Shown here: in pieces, positions 21,799 to 35,410 of the stretch | Layout of the letters: each line of letters opens with the position of its first letter | Position numbering within the stretch: the first letter of the stretch is position 1 | Source of the DNA: Coprinellus micaceus | Lineage: Eukaryota > Basidiomycota > Agaricomycetes > Agaricales > Psathyrellaceae | Reading direction: 5' to 3' | DNA length: 64,000 bases | Assembly: GCA_951394405.1 (NCBI GenBank) | Contig: OX596334.1 | Location: 3,658,001-3,722,000, forward strand | The notes under the pieces: generated by a model | The model's input: only the letters and a program-made list of their open reading frames with translations | What the model was told of the DNA's origin: nothing | The model's database searches: none | Program-made: the position numbers and the translations under genes

Positions 21799-22667
21799 AT
21801 GGAGCCGCGAAGGAAGTTCTTGACATACTACGATACCTTGGGCATCGAGAGTGAGGCCCAAACCGACGAAAGTAGGCTCCAGTTGCGATGCAAAAGTGGT
21901 CCCAAGCTCACCGAGTATACCCAGTTAGGAAGGCGTATCGTAAAAGGGTCTTGGAAACTCACCCCGATAAACTCGATGTCACGGCTAGCGAGGAAGAGAA
22001 GCAGGCCGCAGAACGAGAGTTCCAAAAGGTTGAGCCTCCCACCCACCCCGGGCCTGTGTCTGACGCTTGATTCTATCACAGGTCCATGAGGCTTTCCAGA
22101 CTCTCGGCGATGCTCAGAAGCGAAGGGTACGCAAGGGAATTTAACAGCCAACACGAATAGCTGAATGGGTTCTGCAGAGATACGATGCGTTGCGAGCGCT
22201 CAAAACGGATCCGAAGCTCATTTCGGAGTACAGCGCCAAACGCACTGCAGATAGGCAGGAATGGGCTCGCCAACAAGAAGAGATGGTTCAGCGTCGGATA
22301 AACGCCTCCAGGATGAGGGCCCAAGCCGACAGAATCTACCAAGAAGAAAAGCGGGGGTTAGACAAGGAAATGAAGCTGAAGGCCGAGGAAGAGAGGGCGC
22401 AGCAACAGGTCAAGGAGGTAGCGGACACTCTGAGGGAATTGGCGAATGCAAATCCGGATTTTGCTGCGAGGAGAGAAGCCATGCTCAAGGTGCGTCTTCC
22501 TTGTATAATCCTTCCCCTTTCCACTAAAAGATCGGTAGAGGAAAGCGGAGAGGGAGCGCCTCGATCAAGAGAAAGCAATGTCGCTGAAGACCCCGCCAAC
22601 AACCCCTATGTCGCCGAACCCAGCGCCAACAGCCCCTACGTCTCCAACAACACCAACATCCAGCTAA
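21799..22667 (+). CDS. J-domain (DnaJ-type) co-chaperone
   Basis: Predicted 220-residue protein from exons 21799-21871, 21925-22028, 22082-22126, 22178-22489 and 22539-22667. Splicing restores a J domain at the N-terminus: YYDTLGI, then IRKAYRKRVLETHPDKLD with the essential HPD motif, then HEAFQTLGDAQKRR. No G/F-rich or zinc region follows, so it is a class III (type C) J-protein, expected to stimulate an Hsp70 ATPase. The middle is a long charged helix (residues about 80-180) that probably forms a coiled coil, and the C-terminus is a Thr/Pro-rich tail. The layout of J domain plus charged helix recalls spliceosomal Cwf23/DNAJC17, but no RRM is seen, so I leave the subtype open. Confidence 0.8.
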
Positions 22668-22759
22668 AACACAAGGGTATACCCCTTCCACACTGTATTC
22701 CATGACTGATATGTCCAAGCCTGTAGATTAGCCAGCACTCCCTATGCTCCGTAGCCCTA

Positions 22760-23389
22760 TTATGCGATCCCCAATGCACCCAGCCTACTCTTCGCAATCT
22801 TCCCCACGTCCTTCACAGCCCTCTTCAACTCTCGAAGCCACTCCTCGCTTTCCTGATCGATTGAGTGAATAGTCTCGACCGCAGGCTGGTTGGGCTCCAA
22901 AGAATGCTCAATCCCCAAAACATCCTCCATCTCCTCGGCAATAACCGGTCGACTTCGACCATTGACGAAAGTGATGTATCGCAATCCCGGATAACGGGCC
23001 TCATAGAGGGCGTTCAAATGTGCGAGTCGTGCAAGGACATCAGGGGGCGTCGGCCTCAGCCCCAAGGCTCCTTGCTCTGTGGCGCTGAGCTTCGAGAGGC
23101 CCGAGTTCTCGCCGATTCGTGGGTGCCCCGAGATAAACTCTGATTGCGATGGGATGTCCCATTTGAATATCTCTTGAAGAGATAGGTCGATGAGTTGGGT
23201 GTATGATTCTAGGGGGCGATGGGAGTCGGAGGATGGTTCGGAGCTGAAGCAGAGGTGTAGCTGAGGTTCTAATTTGGATAGGAGGATGGGCGAGTGTTCA
23301 AAGAGGACCGAAAGAGTTTCTGCGAGGGGCGACTCTGGGCTCGAGTTCCCATAGCTTTGGATATCAGAGAGGGATGGTAAGCTCGCCAT
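22760..23389 (-). CDS. OHCU decarboxylase (2-oxo-4-hydroxy-4-carboxy-5-ureidoimidazoline decarboxylase)
   Basis: Single-exon frame of 209 residues from Met at 23389 (MASLPSLSDIQSYG). The signature SGHPRIGE is present near the middle, followed by LSATEQ, LARLNALYEARYPGL and ITFVNGRSR, in the order known for OHCU decarboxylases. The enzyme converts the second intermediate of urate oxidation into S-allantoin, so it belongs to purine breakdown after uricase and 5-hydroxyisourate hydrolase, often in peroxisomes. No clear C-terminal peroxisomal tripeptide is present (the end is LGIA). The frame remains open upstream to 23629 but the extension is unlike the family. It shares a 298-bp divergent promoter with the dehydrogenase gene starting at 23688. 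Confidence 0.85.
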   Translation of the reverse strand: MASLPSLSDIQSYGNSSPESPLAETLSVLFEHSPILLSKLEPQLHLCFSSEPSSDSHRPLESYTQLIDLSLQEIFKWDIPSQSEFISGHPRIGENSGLSKLSATEQGALGLRPTPPDVLARLAHLNALYEARYPGLRYITFVNGRSRPVIAEEMEDVLGIEHSLEPNQPAVETIHSIDQESEEWLRELKRAVKDVGKIAKSRLGALGIA

Positions 23390-23687
23390 GGCGGGGCAGG
23401 GGAGTGGGCTAGGGAAAGAAAGGAAGTTTGTGATTGGGCGTCTAACGTTCATCTGCACACAATAGCCGCGATAAGGTAATGATGATGGTTCTCGGAACTC
23501 AAGGTTAGGGGCTTCGGCTTGGGGAAGTTGCTCCCCGAAGACGATGCGACAACTTACCGAGAACTGACGATGCCAAAGTGCAACCGCGACGGCAGTCGTC
23601 TTCGAGACGATGAAGATGGTCTCACCCACTCCAAATCAAGGGACCTTAGGCCTCTACCTTTCCTTACACCACGACTAGCTATCGACT

Positions 23688-25167
23688 ATGGCCACAACGT
23701 TCCGTTGGGGAATCATTGGCGCTGGCTGGATTGCTAGTTGCTTCGTCAAGGTGAGCAGCTCAGGTTCCGGTCTGATTAGATCGGCACTAATCATTACGAA
23801 TCCATAGGATCTACTCGTCGATCCCAAGACGTAGGAAACGTTGTTGGTCCTCCCTGTAGCAGAAGCTGATCGCAGTCCAATTGTACTAGGCGTGGCGTCC
23901 AAGACGTATCTCACAAAGTGACCGCCGTTGGGTCGCGATCTGTCGAGAAGGCTCAAGAGTTTATCGACAAGTATGCGAATGGCGACAAAGACGTTGCAGC
24001 ATACGGCTCTTACCAAGGGGTATTCGATGACAAGGTAAGGCCTGCACGCCTCCCATGGCTCGCTCTCACTAATTCACTGACCATCTTTCAGAACGTAGAC
24101 GCAGTTTACATCGGTATGTCACCCTTCCCCAGCCCTACTCCCGAACGCACTCTCACAATGTCCCACCTCATCAGGTACTCCTCATACACACCACTACGAC
24201 GCGGCTCTCTCTGCAATCAAATCAGGCAAGCACGTCCTCTGCGAGAAGCCTGTAACCACCAACGCTGCCGAGTTGCGTTCCCTCATCGCGGCCGCGAAGG
24301 AGCACAAGGTCTTCTTCATGGAGGCGATGTGGACGCGCTTCCAGCCTTTGGCCCTGGAAGTGAAGAAGATCGCAGAGGAGGGCAGTTTGGGCAAGCCTGT
24401 GATGCTCCATGCGGATTTGAGTGGGGACTTCGATATTGAGAGTGAGCTGAGGGGTATCAAGGGGAGCTCTTGGCGATGTTAAGCTGACGACTGCAACAGA
24501 CATCCCGAAGACACACAGGATCCTCGACCCCCAGCTTGGTGGAGGCGCACTCCTCGATCTGGGCCCGTATCCCCTCGTTTGGGTACATCCGTCTCTATAG
24601 GGCCAATCTCGGGGTCGCTAACCATCCTCTCCCTTCTAGGCTATCATCGCACTGTACGAGAACCCTGCAAACAACAAGTCCCTTCCGACAACCATCACCG
24701 GTAACATGCTCAAGACGCCCCTCACAGGAGTAGACAGCAGCAGTGTGTTCATCCTCAGCTTCACACCCTCCGAAACCTCCTCTCTGTCAGCCCAGGCCAT
24801 CTTGAGCTGCAACATCACCCTCGACCCCTCCGAGCCCGGCGTTACTATCCGCTTCGAGCGCGGCACGATCATCATCAACCTACCCATCTACTCCCCTCGT
24901 TCGTTCAAGGTCGTGTACCTGAACAAGGGGGTAGCGGGCAAGAGCGAGGGCGCCACGGCTCAAGGGGAGTTGGCGAGGAGCTTCGAATATGTTGGGAAGG
25001 GGTGGCATTTCCAGGCAGATGAGGTCGCGCGGTGTGTGAGAGATGGGAAGTTGGAGAGTGAATTGTGGGGGCATGATAAGAGCTTGCTGGAGATGGATAT
25101 TTTCGATGAGGTGCGAAAGCAGGGAGGGTATATCTTCCCGCCTGGAGTGGAGAAGGTGACAGCGTAA
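23688..25167 (+). CDS. Gfo/Idh/MocA-family oxidoreductase (dihydrodiol/D-xylose dehydrogenase-like)
   Basis: Predicted 376-residue protein from seven exons: 23688-23750, 23808-23830, 23890-24034, 24092-24113, 24175-24441, 24500-24582 and 24640-25167. The N-terminus FRWGIIGAGWIASCFVK is a Rossmann NAD(P)-binding motif. GTPHTHHYDAALSAIKSGKH and VLCEKPVT follow, the latter holding the conserved EKP motif of the family, then FMEAMWTRFQP and DPQLGGGALLDLGPYP. This matches trans-1,2-dihydrobenzene-1,2-diol dehydrogenases and NADP-dependent D-xylose dehydrogenases, which fungi carry in many copies. The exact sugar or diol substrate cannot be told from sequence. It is probably cytosolic, as no signal peptide is visible. 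Confidence 0.85.
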
Positions 25168-25422
25168 AGCCCCTCCGCTTTGTAACAAAGAAAATCGAGC
25201 CGATGAACATTGGTATGTACTTGTACGGCTACAGGCCTCAAATAGGGTTCTGCCCTTCATAATGGAAACCAAGGCCCAGGGCCTAATTGTGTTTGCTTGA
25301 TATCACAGAAATACAAGTATACCCGTTGGGAGACAGGGTATTGCAAATGTGTAGGTATACAACTTGAGGGTATACTGTAGGGTGGTAGATGATATGCGAG
25401 ATACTATGACGCATGGTACGTG

Positions 25423-27924
<2,502 letters not shown>

Positions 27925-28038
27925 CCTTGGAACCGGGCAGGGGACACGGCGTTGGAGGAGGGAGTGGTGAGAAGGCAAGGAGGTATATTAATACTGCCGC
28001 GTGGGTAATGATAAATTCCAATACTCTCTGTTGCATCT

Positions 28039-28791
28039 CTAATCACACCGCCCATCGCTCGGCCCATCCCTCCAGCGCTCGAGCACCTTCCTACAATCAA
28101 ACTCTTCCTTTCCAAGCTTCTTGTTGACCTCGTTGTGGCGGTTGCACAACCACTTGCTCAGCTTCTCCCCGCTGCTAACGTCAGGCGGATTCGATGCGAT
28201 GTCCTTGCCAAAGTCGGTCGCGCACCAGGTACACGGGTAAACCACGGACAAGGAGCGTATGAGTGAGATCATGCTGGCGCGTTGGGCAGGCGTAGGTTTG
28301 TCCGGAAAGTACGCGGCGGCCGTGTGCAAGAACGTCCATGTTGACCTGCCCAGGACTTCAACGTCCGGAGGGCAGTCTGGCGGTGGCCCATCTCCCCGGT
28401 AGCTCATTTCGGCGTGTTCCCCTGACCCTATAGTGGTGCTTGACGACGTCGAAGACGCGGTAGACGCGCTGGCTCCTGCCCCAGCAGCTAACGACGCGAA
28501 CGCAGCCAACCCAAACCCAGCATTCGCCGCCTTCTGCTTCGATCCTCCGTCTTGGTTCGTCCTCGAGCCCTGCTGCTTACCCCTGTTCGAATCCGCTTCT
28601 GTAGTGCCAGGCTTCCAATTGCGAAACGCAGTGCAGATCTTGCAGGGCTTCCCGTCTGGTCCCAAGACCATTCCGGGGGGAACAGCAGATGCCGGCTTGG
28701 TGGTGGACGGCATGTTGGGCGTGGAAGGCGACGACTGCGACGACGAGGAGGAAGAGGGGGAGGAACCTGGTACTGCGGATCCTGCAGCCAT
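28039..28791 (-). CDS. ERV1: FAD-linked sulfhydryl oxidase, Erv1/ALR family
   Basis: Single-exon frame of 250 residues. The N-terminal part is Ser/Pro-rich and carries the shuttle CxxC (KPCKICTAF). A low-complexity linker follows. The FAD-binding helical domain starts at DVEVLGRSTWTFLHTAAAYFP and holds the active-site CxxC next to the flavin (YPCTWCATDFGKDI), then WLCNRHNEVNKKLG and a partner Cys in FDC, as in yeast Erv1. The enzyme reoxidises Mia40 in the mitochondrial intermembrane space and passes electrons to cytochrome c. The linker between the two CxxC sites is longer and more Ala/Ser-rich than in yeast. Confidence 0.9.
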   Translation of the reverse strand: MAAGSAVPGSSPSSSSSSQSSPSTPNMPSTTKPASAVPPGMVLGPDGKPCKICTAFRNWKPGTTEADSNRGKQQGSRTNQDGGSKQKAANAGFGLAAFASLAAGAGASASTASSTSSSTTIGSGEHAEMSYRGDGPPPDCPPDVEVLGRSTWTFLHTAAAYFPDKPTPAQRASMISLIRSLSVVYPCTWCATDFGKDIASNPPDVSSGEKLSKWLCNRHNEVNKKLGKEEFDCRKVLERWRDGPSDGRCD

Positions 28792-29243
28792 GCTCTCAAA
28801 TACGACAGAGGAGGTGGATTACTACAAACTTTGTGGCGAATTTCCAAAGCGCTCCCGGTAGCGCTTTGATCGCCGGATGACGAAGCCATTGCCGGACCAA
28901 TAGACACGTGGGAAGAGGTTACCTTTTTGCCGTCCTCGTTCTGTCCTTGCCCGCCTGGACGTCCTCGTTCTCGCAAGTCGCGTAAGTTCCCGGCGAGACC
29001 AGGCGAATTTTGGTAGAATATGATATAAAGATATGTCGCAATAATTATACAAGTATCGTAAAGTCCTTCCGTTAATAGTCCGGTCTAAATCAATGCAAAT
29101 CCAAGGAACCAAGATGTCGATGGTGGGCTTGGGGTGGTACGGGTTCAAGGATGTGGGATATCAAGGAAGGTATGGTAGGAACATAAGGGCGTCGTAAGGG
29201 TAGAGGTAGATAGTACGCGCGAGGTGAACACAGGTGTTTTGAC
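28792..29243. other. intergenic
   Basis: About 0.45 kb upstream of ERV1 and downstream of the ZIP transporter gene. Overlapping open frames on both strands show no motif. No repeat or RNA gene is seen. Confidence 0.4.
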
Positions 29244-30612
29244 CTATGCCCACTTGCCCAGGAGCGACATAAGGCCGGCGCCAAGCATCATCGACAGAAG
29301 CGCATAGGCCAGCTTGCCGTTCGATGAAGCCATCATTTCCTTGTTGAACAGGAACTCGTGTGCGAGGAGCTATGGGTACGATGTTAGTCAGACTTACAGG
29401 CATTGGATTAGACGAAGCGTACCTCAACCAATCCAGTGTAAACCAAAATACCAGCGCTGATGGAGTCGAGCACACCGCTGACGATGCTCGCGGTCACGCT
29501 CTCCGGGTTGTACGACGAGCGCACACCGAGACCAATAGCAATACCAAGTGGAGTCGTAATGCCGTAGAAGATGGCGGCAACGAGGGGGATCCAGCTGTAC
29601 CTCTGAGGGAGCTCCATGTAGGCAAGACGGGAACCAAGTCCGAGGCCCTCAAAGGTTTCTACACTGACTGTGAGCGACCATCGACAAAAACTGTATCAAA
29701 GCGCACATACGGTGGAAGACGAGGACGATGAAGAGAATTTTGAACTCTTCGTCGACGGCGAGCGTCAGGCCGATGAGGATGCTATGGAGGACGACACCAA
29801 ATTCGAGGATTGCAATGCCAATAATCTGCGTTGCGGTATCCGTACTCCAGGTTCGCATCCCACCATGGTTATGGCTGCTCGCAGACTCGGCGTCCGACGT
29901 CACTTCCTTTTCCTTGTTGGTGGGCGCAGCGGTCTCGGTCTCGGGTCCATGGGCTGCGTGTGCGCCAAGTCCGTGGCCATGGGAGTCTACGGAGCACCAA
30001 TTAGACAGGTGGAATACTGGAAAGAGACGTAGTGCTACATACCGTGCGACTTGCCGAGCCTAGCGAGCTTGGCGGTTCCCCACCTGAATGCGACGAGCTC
30101 GACGATGAAGATAGCGAAAATGCTGAGCATGCAGAGTGCGAGGGCGTAGGGCTAGAGGGGACGGACGAGATCAGACGTGTGACAGAACACGCCAAACGCC
30201 AGACTCACATATTCTCCCCATGCTTCCGCGAGACATTCGGATCCCAGCGCCTCTAATGCCGGAGCGAGGAGGTGAATGAAGGCGGTGGCGATCTAGAGAC
30301 CGTTAGGAACAAGGAACGAGAAGATGTTCGGAAGCGACGTACGATAACCCCGGACCCAAAGTACTTTGCGAAGCTAGAACCCAAAAACGTCAGCGTCAGG
30401 GCGCGGGGCAGGCACAGGGCCACGCACTCGAAGATGGGCTTTGGGACGTGAAGCCAGCTGCTCTTCCTCGCCAGCACCGGGAACAACGCGCCGGCCATGG
30501 AGCCAAACCCGATGATGAAGATGGCGGCGATGCGCAATCCCATGTAGTCGTGCTCGACATGGTGGAGGCCCTCGCAGTGGTTGTGTTCCAGCTCTTCGAT
30601 GACGGCGTCCAT
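29244..30612 (-). CDS. ZIP-family zinc transporter
   Basis: Multi-exon gene starting at 30612 (MDAVIEELEHNHCEG); an in-frame Met at 30627 is an alternative. An internal splice near 30420-30370 restores ECVALFAKYFGSGVIIATAFIHLLAPAL, the usual second and third membrane segments of fungal ZIP proteins. A His-rich cytosolic loop follows (HDSHGHGLGAHAAHG, with a further SHNHGG). After it come IIGIAILEFGVVLHSILIGLTLA, whose His lies in the conserved transport helix, then FHQTFEGLGLGSRL after splicing, and SGILVYTGLVELLAHEF. The protein ends at LLGKWA. It should import zinc, and perhaps other divalent metals, across the plasma membrane, like yeast Zrt1/Zrt2. Zinc-responsive promoter sites were not identified. 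Confidence 0.88.
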
Positions 30613-30883
30613 ATCTATTTCCAGCAAGGGTCGGTCGGTCTTCTTTTAATGGTCGAGAACGGAAAACCGAAGAACCTGGAAGAAGAAGAGGGGAAGAAGC
30701 TGGAACGACTGCAACGGGGCCTGGCGGTGGGCCTTTATCAAGCCTTCCCGTCTGCTGGCGTCTCACCCCACAAAACCAGAAAACCATCCCGATCATGACC
30801 GCGAAGGTACCCCATCGGTGGCGTTGAGTGATCACGTGAGCCGAAATAACCTTCCCAGTCATCGATATTCTATTTGCAAACCG

Positions 30884-32364
30884 TTATAACACCTCGACAA
30901 TTGGCTTCCTAACTCTGACTGGAGGTACCTTCGCAGTCGCGTCATGTTGCAGCGCCTGGGTCTCCTCGTTTAATATCATACTTTTGGCTCTCAGCTCTGC
31001 TGCCACGCTACGAAGGAGCGATGAAGGCATGGTCGCGGTATGAGCGCGGTAGAAAACAAGTTTGTGGGTGACGTGCTTCGATTGTTGCGGTACGCTGCCA
31101 AGGCTGAACAACTGCCCAATGTCGGATAGAACCAGGAGCAGACGTCGATGGGGATGTAGCTCCAGCGCGTTTTCGGTGGACTCTGGGTGCTCCATGACGT
31201 CCATTGGGGACATCAGAAACGCCGAATCGCGTAACAGTACGGATAAAAGATCAGGTGAAGGGGAGTTCTAAAGGCCAAGTCTTGATATTCAATTCACTCA
31301 AACGTATAGAAGAAACGCTAACCTGTTCGTCGAAGCGTGAACATAGGTCTGTCAAGGTTCCTGAGAGACCCGTGTGCACCAGGGTGGATTTGCGGTCCGT
31401 CAAGAAAGGCACCAAGCTCGAAAGAAGCTCGATGCCAATTTCCAAATCAGCGCGGTCGCACAGCTTGGTGGAGAAAGAGGCAACGCCCAAGTGGCGCACG
31501 ACAAACGTGTAGGTGATACTGTACCGCATCAGTCAACAGGCACGAAATAGACTGAGATCGAGGACATACCAGATTGCCGCCAGATTGTACACCAGAAGGG
31601 GTCGATTCGGCACGGGTTTGAGCATGGCGACTGGGATGGTCTCCATGACTGGCTCCTCTGGTTCTCCATGGTCATCGCGGGAACGCTTGTCCTCCCACCA
31701 AGGTTCGCGTATGTTTCTCCGGAGCTCTTCGCTCGCTAAGAGCTCCTTGGCGACTTCGGAATTGGGGTCTTGGAGTGCGCGTAAGAACTTCTCGCGTTCG
31801 GACGGGCTTAGCATCTCCCAGATGGTGTCAGGAGAGACGGCGTCTTCAATGTCCCATATGAGTCCAGAATTCGCCGCGAGGATCCGACATTTAGCGACTC
31901 ACCCAGGTTGACGGATGCGAACCGTTGTGCGAGATCGGATTCGTCCTCGTCCTCTTCCGAAGCCTCTGCGTGCTCTGCACTCTCATCTTCGAATTTCCTG
32001 AGCAATTCGAGCATCTGCCTTCTCTCCTCCGCCGTCTTCGATGGTTCAGCATGGATCCCCGTTTCGATCTCCTTCTTGTAGAAGCCCTCCGAGCATTGGT
32101 TATGCGCCTGGAATAGGTTTCAGCACTTGAAGACGGTCGCGTATGCGAAGGAGCCCGCACTTCAGATCTGAAGCAGGTCAAGGCGCAATAGGGGACATTG
32201 CAGGTCGGGCATGTGTATTTCGCAAACTGTCGATGGCATCTAACCGCATATAAGGACGTGGCTTTGCTCAGCACGAAGGCCAGGACTCACAGCTTGCACA
32301 CGACATTCTCGTTGGATTCAGCCTTTGAGGACGTTTCAATGGTTATGGGAGTCGTGGAAGACAT
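30884..32364 (-). CDS. zinc-finger HIT domain protein, ZNHIT2-like
   Basis: Starts at 32364 (MSSTTPITIETSS). After a first intron (GTGAGT donor, GGTTAG acceptor) the frame gives VVCKLCHRQFAKYTCPTCNVPYCALTCFRSE, a zf-HIT treble-clef pattern, with the last ligands in HNQCSEGFYKKEIETG after a second splice. The middle is acidic (EASEEDEDESD) and is followed by SPSEREKFLRALQDPNSEVAKELL and PWWEDKRSRD, which match the ZNHIT2 family. In animals ZNHIT2 binds the R2TP/RUVBL complex and helps assemble U5 snRNP. That role is transferred by family, not shown here. The C-terminal exons end at TAA near 30884. Confidence 0.75.
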
Positions 32365-33166
32365 CGTGCTCGGCAGCGATCAGGCGCCCTGCCCGTGTTT
32401 GCTCATCATGATCGCCGCCAAATAAGCAGCGTATGTTCTCAACAAATTTTTGAAAACTGACCACTTGACGCTAGCGCCCTGGTCGTCCCTTCCACTTCAA
32501 CCACCATCGTTCGCTGCTCAATGCCATTCCTTTCCTGACATTTTGATTTTTCGCGTGCGCTGGGGTCCTTGGAGGGTCGAAGTTGACGAATCTGGCTATG
32601 GCTCCCGCCCGCTAGTGCGTAACTTGGCAACTATTGACGTATCTGACCTTTCTAAAGCGCGATTCACCAGGGGGACTTCATTCATCACCTTCTAAAGGGG
32701 TTTGTGGATCGACGGCGTACCCCAGATAGCGACACCCTGCCGGGCCCACTTCCAGGACCAGCCCCTGTCGTCACTTTACCGTCACACCCGGTGTAACGCC
32801 CTCGGTTCGAAATGAAAGGATCCTTTCCTGGGCCAAGGGGGAGCAGCTCGCCGTAGAGTTGCAAGGGGATCCTGGGGAAGGGCTGTTCGCTTATCTCCAG
32901 ACTGAAGGCCGCGATCGGCTGGGTATGGAAGGTGATACAGCTAGTACTGTGGATGTGACGAATATCATGGAATCACACTTATGTCAGTCTGACCAAATGG
33001 GTCGTGCAGAGCAGGAGGCGGCGTGCTGCTCTCCTTCCCTTCTGTCCTTAATTGATTTCTTGGCCCTTTCTAGCTCGTGAGAGCCTTCTCCTCCCATCAA
33101 CCCCGGATTCTTTGGCTTGCCGTCTCGTTACGCACTCCTTTGGTCTTTTGCTTCAGCTCTACGACC
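32365..33166. other. intergenic, divergent promoter region
   Basis: About 0.8 kb between the ZNHIT2-like gene (minus) and the first RBR gene (plus). It probably holds both promoters. Short open frames only; no repeat is recognised. Confidence 0.4.
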
Positions 33167-35410
33167 ATGGACAGCGTCCTGAGCCTCATCCCCGGGCCCC
33201 CATCCCTCGATCGCGTCGCCATCGTGGAGAGCAAGAAGCAGCAGCGCGAATCGATATGGCCCAGCGCCGACGTCGACACCAAGGAGATCCTTCGCCAGCT
33301 TCTTCTCTCCAACCCATGGCCAGAGATTGTCACATACGACGGGCCAACCTGCAATTGCAACGCCCAGGCGGTGGTCGCCTGCCCCCTCATCTCCATGTAC
33401 TGCGCCCGCACCATCCTGGACCTTGAGAAGCAGGTTAGGGCGCGCGAATATCGAAGCGAAGGCAGGTCAAAGGAAGACGAGGCTGCTGGGTTGTTGAGTG
33501 ATATACTGGCGGAAAGGACTGTACAGGTGACTGAAAGCATTGGACACCGCCCGCTCGCCACTGACACATACCCAGCGGATCGTCTCGATCGGTAAGCATC
33601 TCAAGGGCGCCCTAAGGATGGGACCCTCCGACCTCCTCGACGTTCCACTTTTTGAGCAAGTATTCGCGGCAAACGGCCGGATAGAGCGCTTCACATCATA
33701 TGAGCACATTCTCGGGATGCTCGAGTACGTGGCTATGTGCCTCATTATTTGACTTTAGCGCCCTGATGCCATCCTCGCCGCAGCCAACTATGTAGCGACG
33801 GCTCGCGCCGTATCGCCGCCACTGTTCTCACCCAAGCCTCCCAGAGCACCGTGTGCGTCAGGATGACTCTGCTAGAAGACGACCTGTACATCGTCTTTGA
33901 CCCTCACCCGAGGATGGACCATCCGAACGGCCCGGGTTTCATGCTCAGCACTTCAAAAAGCACCACAGCATCATTCCTCAATTGTCTACTCGATTCCTCG
34001 GTCCCCCTCGACAACTCAGGCACAGACCTTTTCCAACCCCTTCAACACCAGTACTTTACCGCCCACATTCTCGACGCGAAAGATTCGTACCACCGTATCA
34101 TGGCCTACCAGAACGAGCAGATGCTGCGCGACTCCTTCCTGTGCATTCACGAGGAGAGCCTAAGCGCGAGTATGGACTACGTCAACCTGTGGAACCAGCT
34201 CCTATCTCCGGCCGACAGCATCAACGCCCAAGCAGGACCAAGCAGCCCATCAAGGCCTCGTGCAGAGAGCTCAAGTAGCATCGACACGAGTTCCTCCTCG
34301 AAATCCTCCTCCACGATTGGGATGGACTCTGGCGACTCGCTTCCACCCTTACCCATACTTCCAAGATCACGACTCGCTTCAGACTCCTGGCGCCCCGAGA
34401 CGGAGTTCGGGCGTAACGTCCTAGAACAGTTGAAGCTTATACCCCCTCACAGGCCTGCGCCTAATTTCCCCCTCCCGATCAAGGTTTCGTTTGATTGCGC
34501 GGTGTGTCTGGAGACGTATCCCTTGTACGGGAGTGTACAGCTTGCAGGTTGCGATCACCGATTTTGCAAGGAGTGTTTGAAGGGCCATGTCAGGAGCTTT
34601 TTGGACCTCGGAAGGTTTCCGATTCAATGTCCGGTGTGCCTGTTGGATAGAGGGATTCCGGATCCTGGAAGTGAGTAAACTCTGGCTCAGGTCCAGGTCG
34701 AGCTTACTGACGAGACCCCTAGACGTGACCGAGTTTGTACTAAATCGACTACAACTCCCCGAAGAGTGCAGGGATAAGTTCAAGGAGCTGCAATTACTCC
34801 AACATTCGGTGCGGCTCGAATGTCCAAGCTGCAGACGTTCCGGCCTCCTCCCGCGCAAAGAATACCTCCAGTCAAAGATCCTCACCTGTCCCTCGTTCTC
34901 ATGCCGACACAGATGGTGCAAGACCTGCTCCAAGTCTATCGTACCACCACCATCCTCACCCGAGACTCCCTCCTCCCTTTCCAAGATTTCTTGGATCGGC
35001 TCCACGAAATCGAAGGGCACCTTTAGCAGTCTGAGCAAGGAGAAGGGCCCAGCCAGTCCCAGCGAATTTGGCGCAGATTTCAATGTGAAGCACTCGTGCA
35101 AAGGAGACGGGTTCGAGAAATTAATGAAGAGGAAGGGCTGGCGGCATTGCCCTGGGTGCACAATGCCGGTCATCAAGGACAGTGGGTGCAACCATATGTC
35201 GTGCGTCGCACCAGGCTGCCATACGTATGTCGCCTCCATCCTGCCTTGACAAATTAGGCTGACTGTTGCAATAGGCATTTCTGTTACAAGTGCGGCAAGC
35301 TGATCGTTGTGTCGGCGACGGGGAGGAACGTCGGTGAGGAGGTGACGCTCCATTATAGCAATAATACCTGCCGGCAGTTCGAGAGGAAGTTGAGCTGCAG
35401 TATCCAGTGA
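33167..35410 (+). CDS. RBR-type E3 ubiquitin ligase, copy 1
   Basis: Starts at 33167 (MDSVLSLIPGPPSLDR) and ends at TGA 35408-35410. The N-terminal half is a family-specific domain shared in layout with the two following genes. RING1 begins FDCAVCLETYPLYGSV, then CDHRFCKECLKGHV and IQCPVC. After an intron come IBR ligands (LECPSCRRSG, then CRHRWCKTC and a distal HSC). RING2 follows: WRHCPGCTMPVIKDSGCNHMSC and HFCYKCG after the last splice. The Cys in SGCNHM corresponds to the catalytic cysteine that accepts ubiquitin in HHARI/Parkin-type ligases, so this copy looks catalytically competent. A segment just before RING1 (PETEFGRNVLEQL) resembles the Trp motif repeated in copies 2 and 3, but with Arg in place of Trp. 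Confidence 0.8.

Noticed and set aside
28433..28861. Plus-strand frame across the ERV1 gene
   Set aside because: Antisense shadow of the Ala/Ser-rich linker of ERV1.
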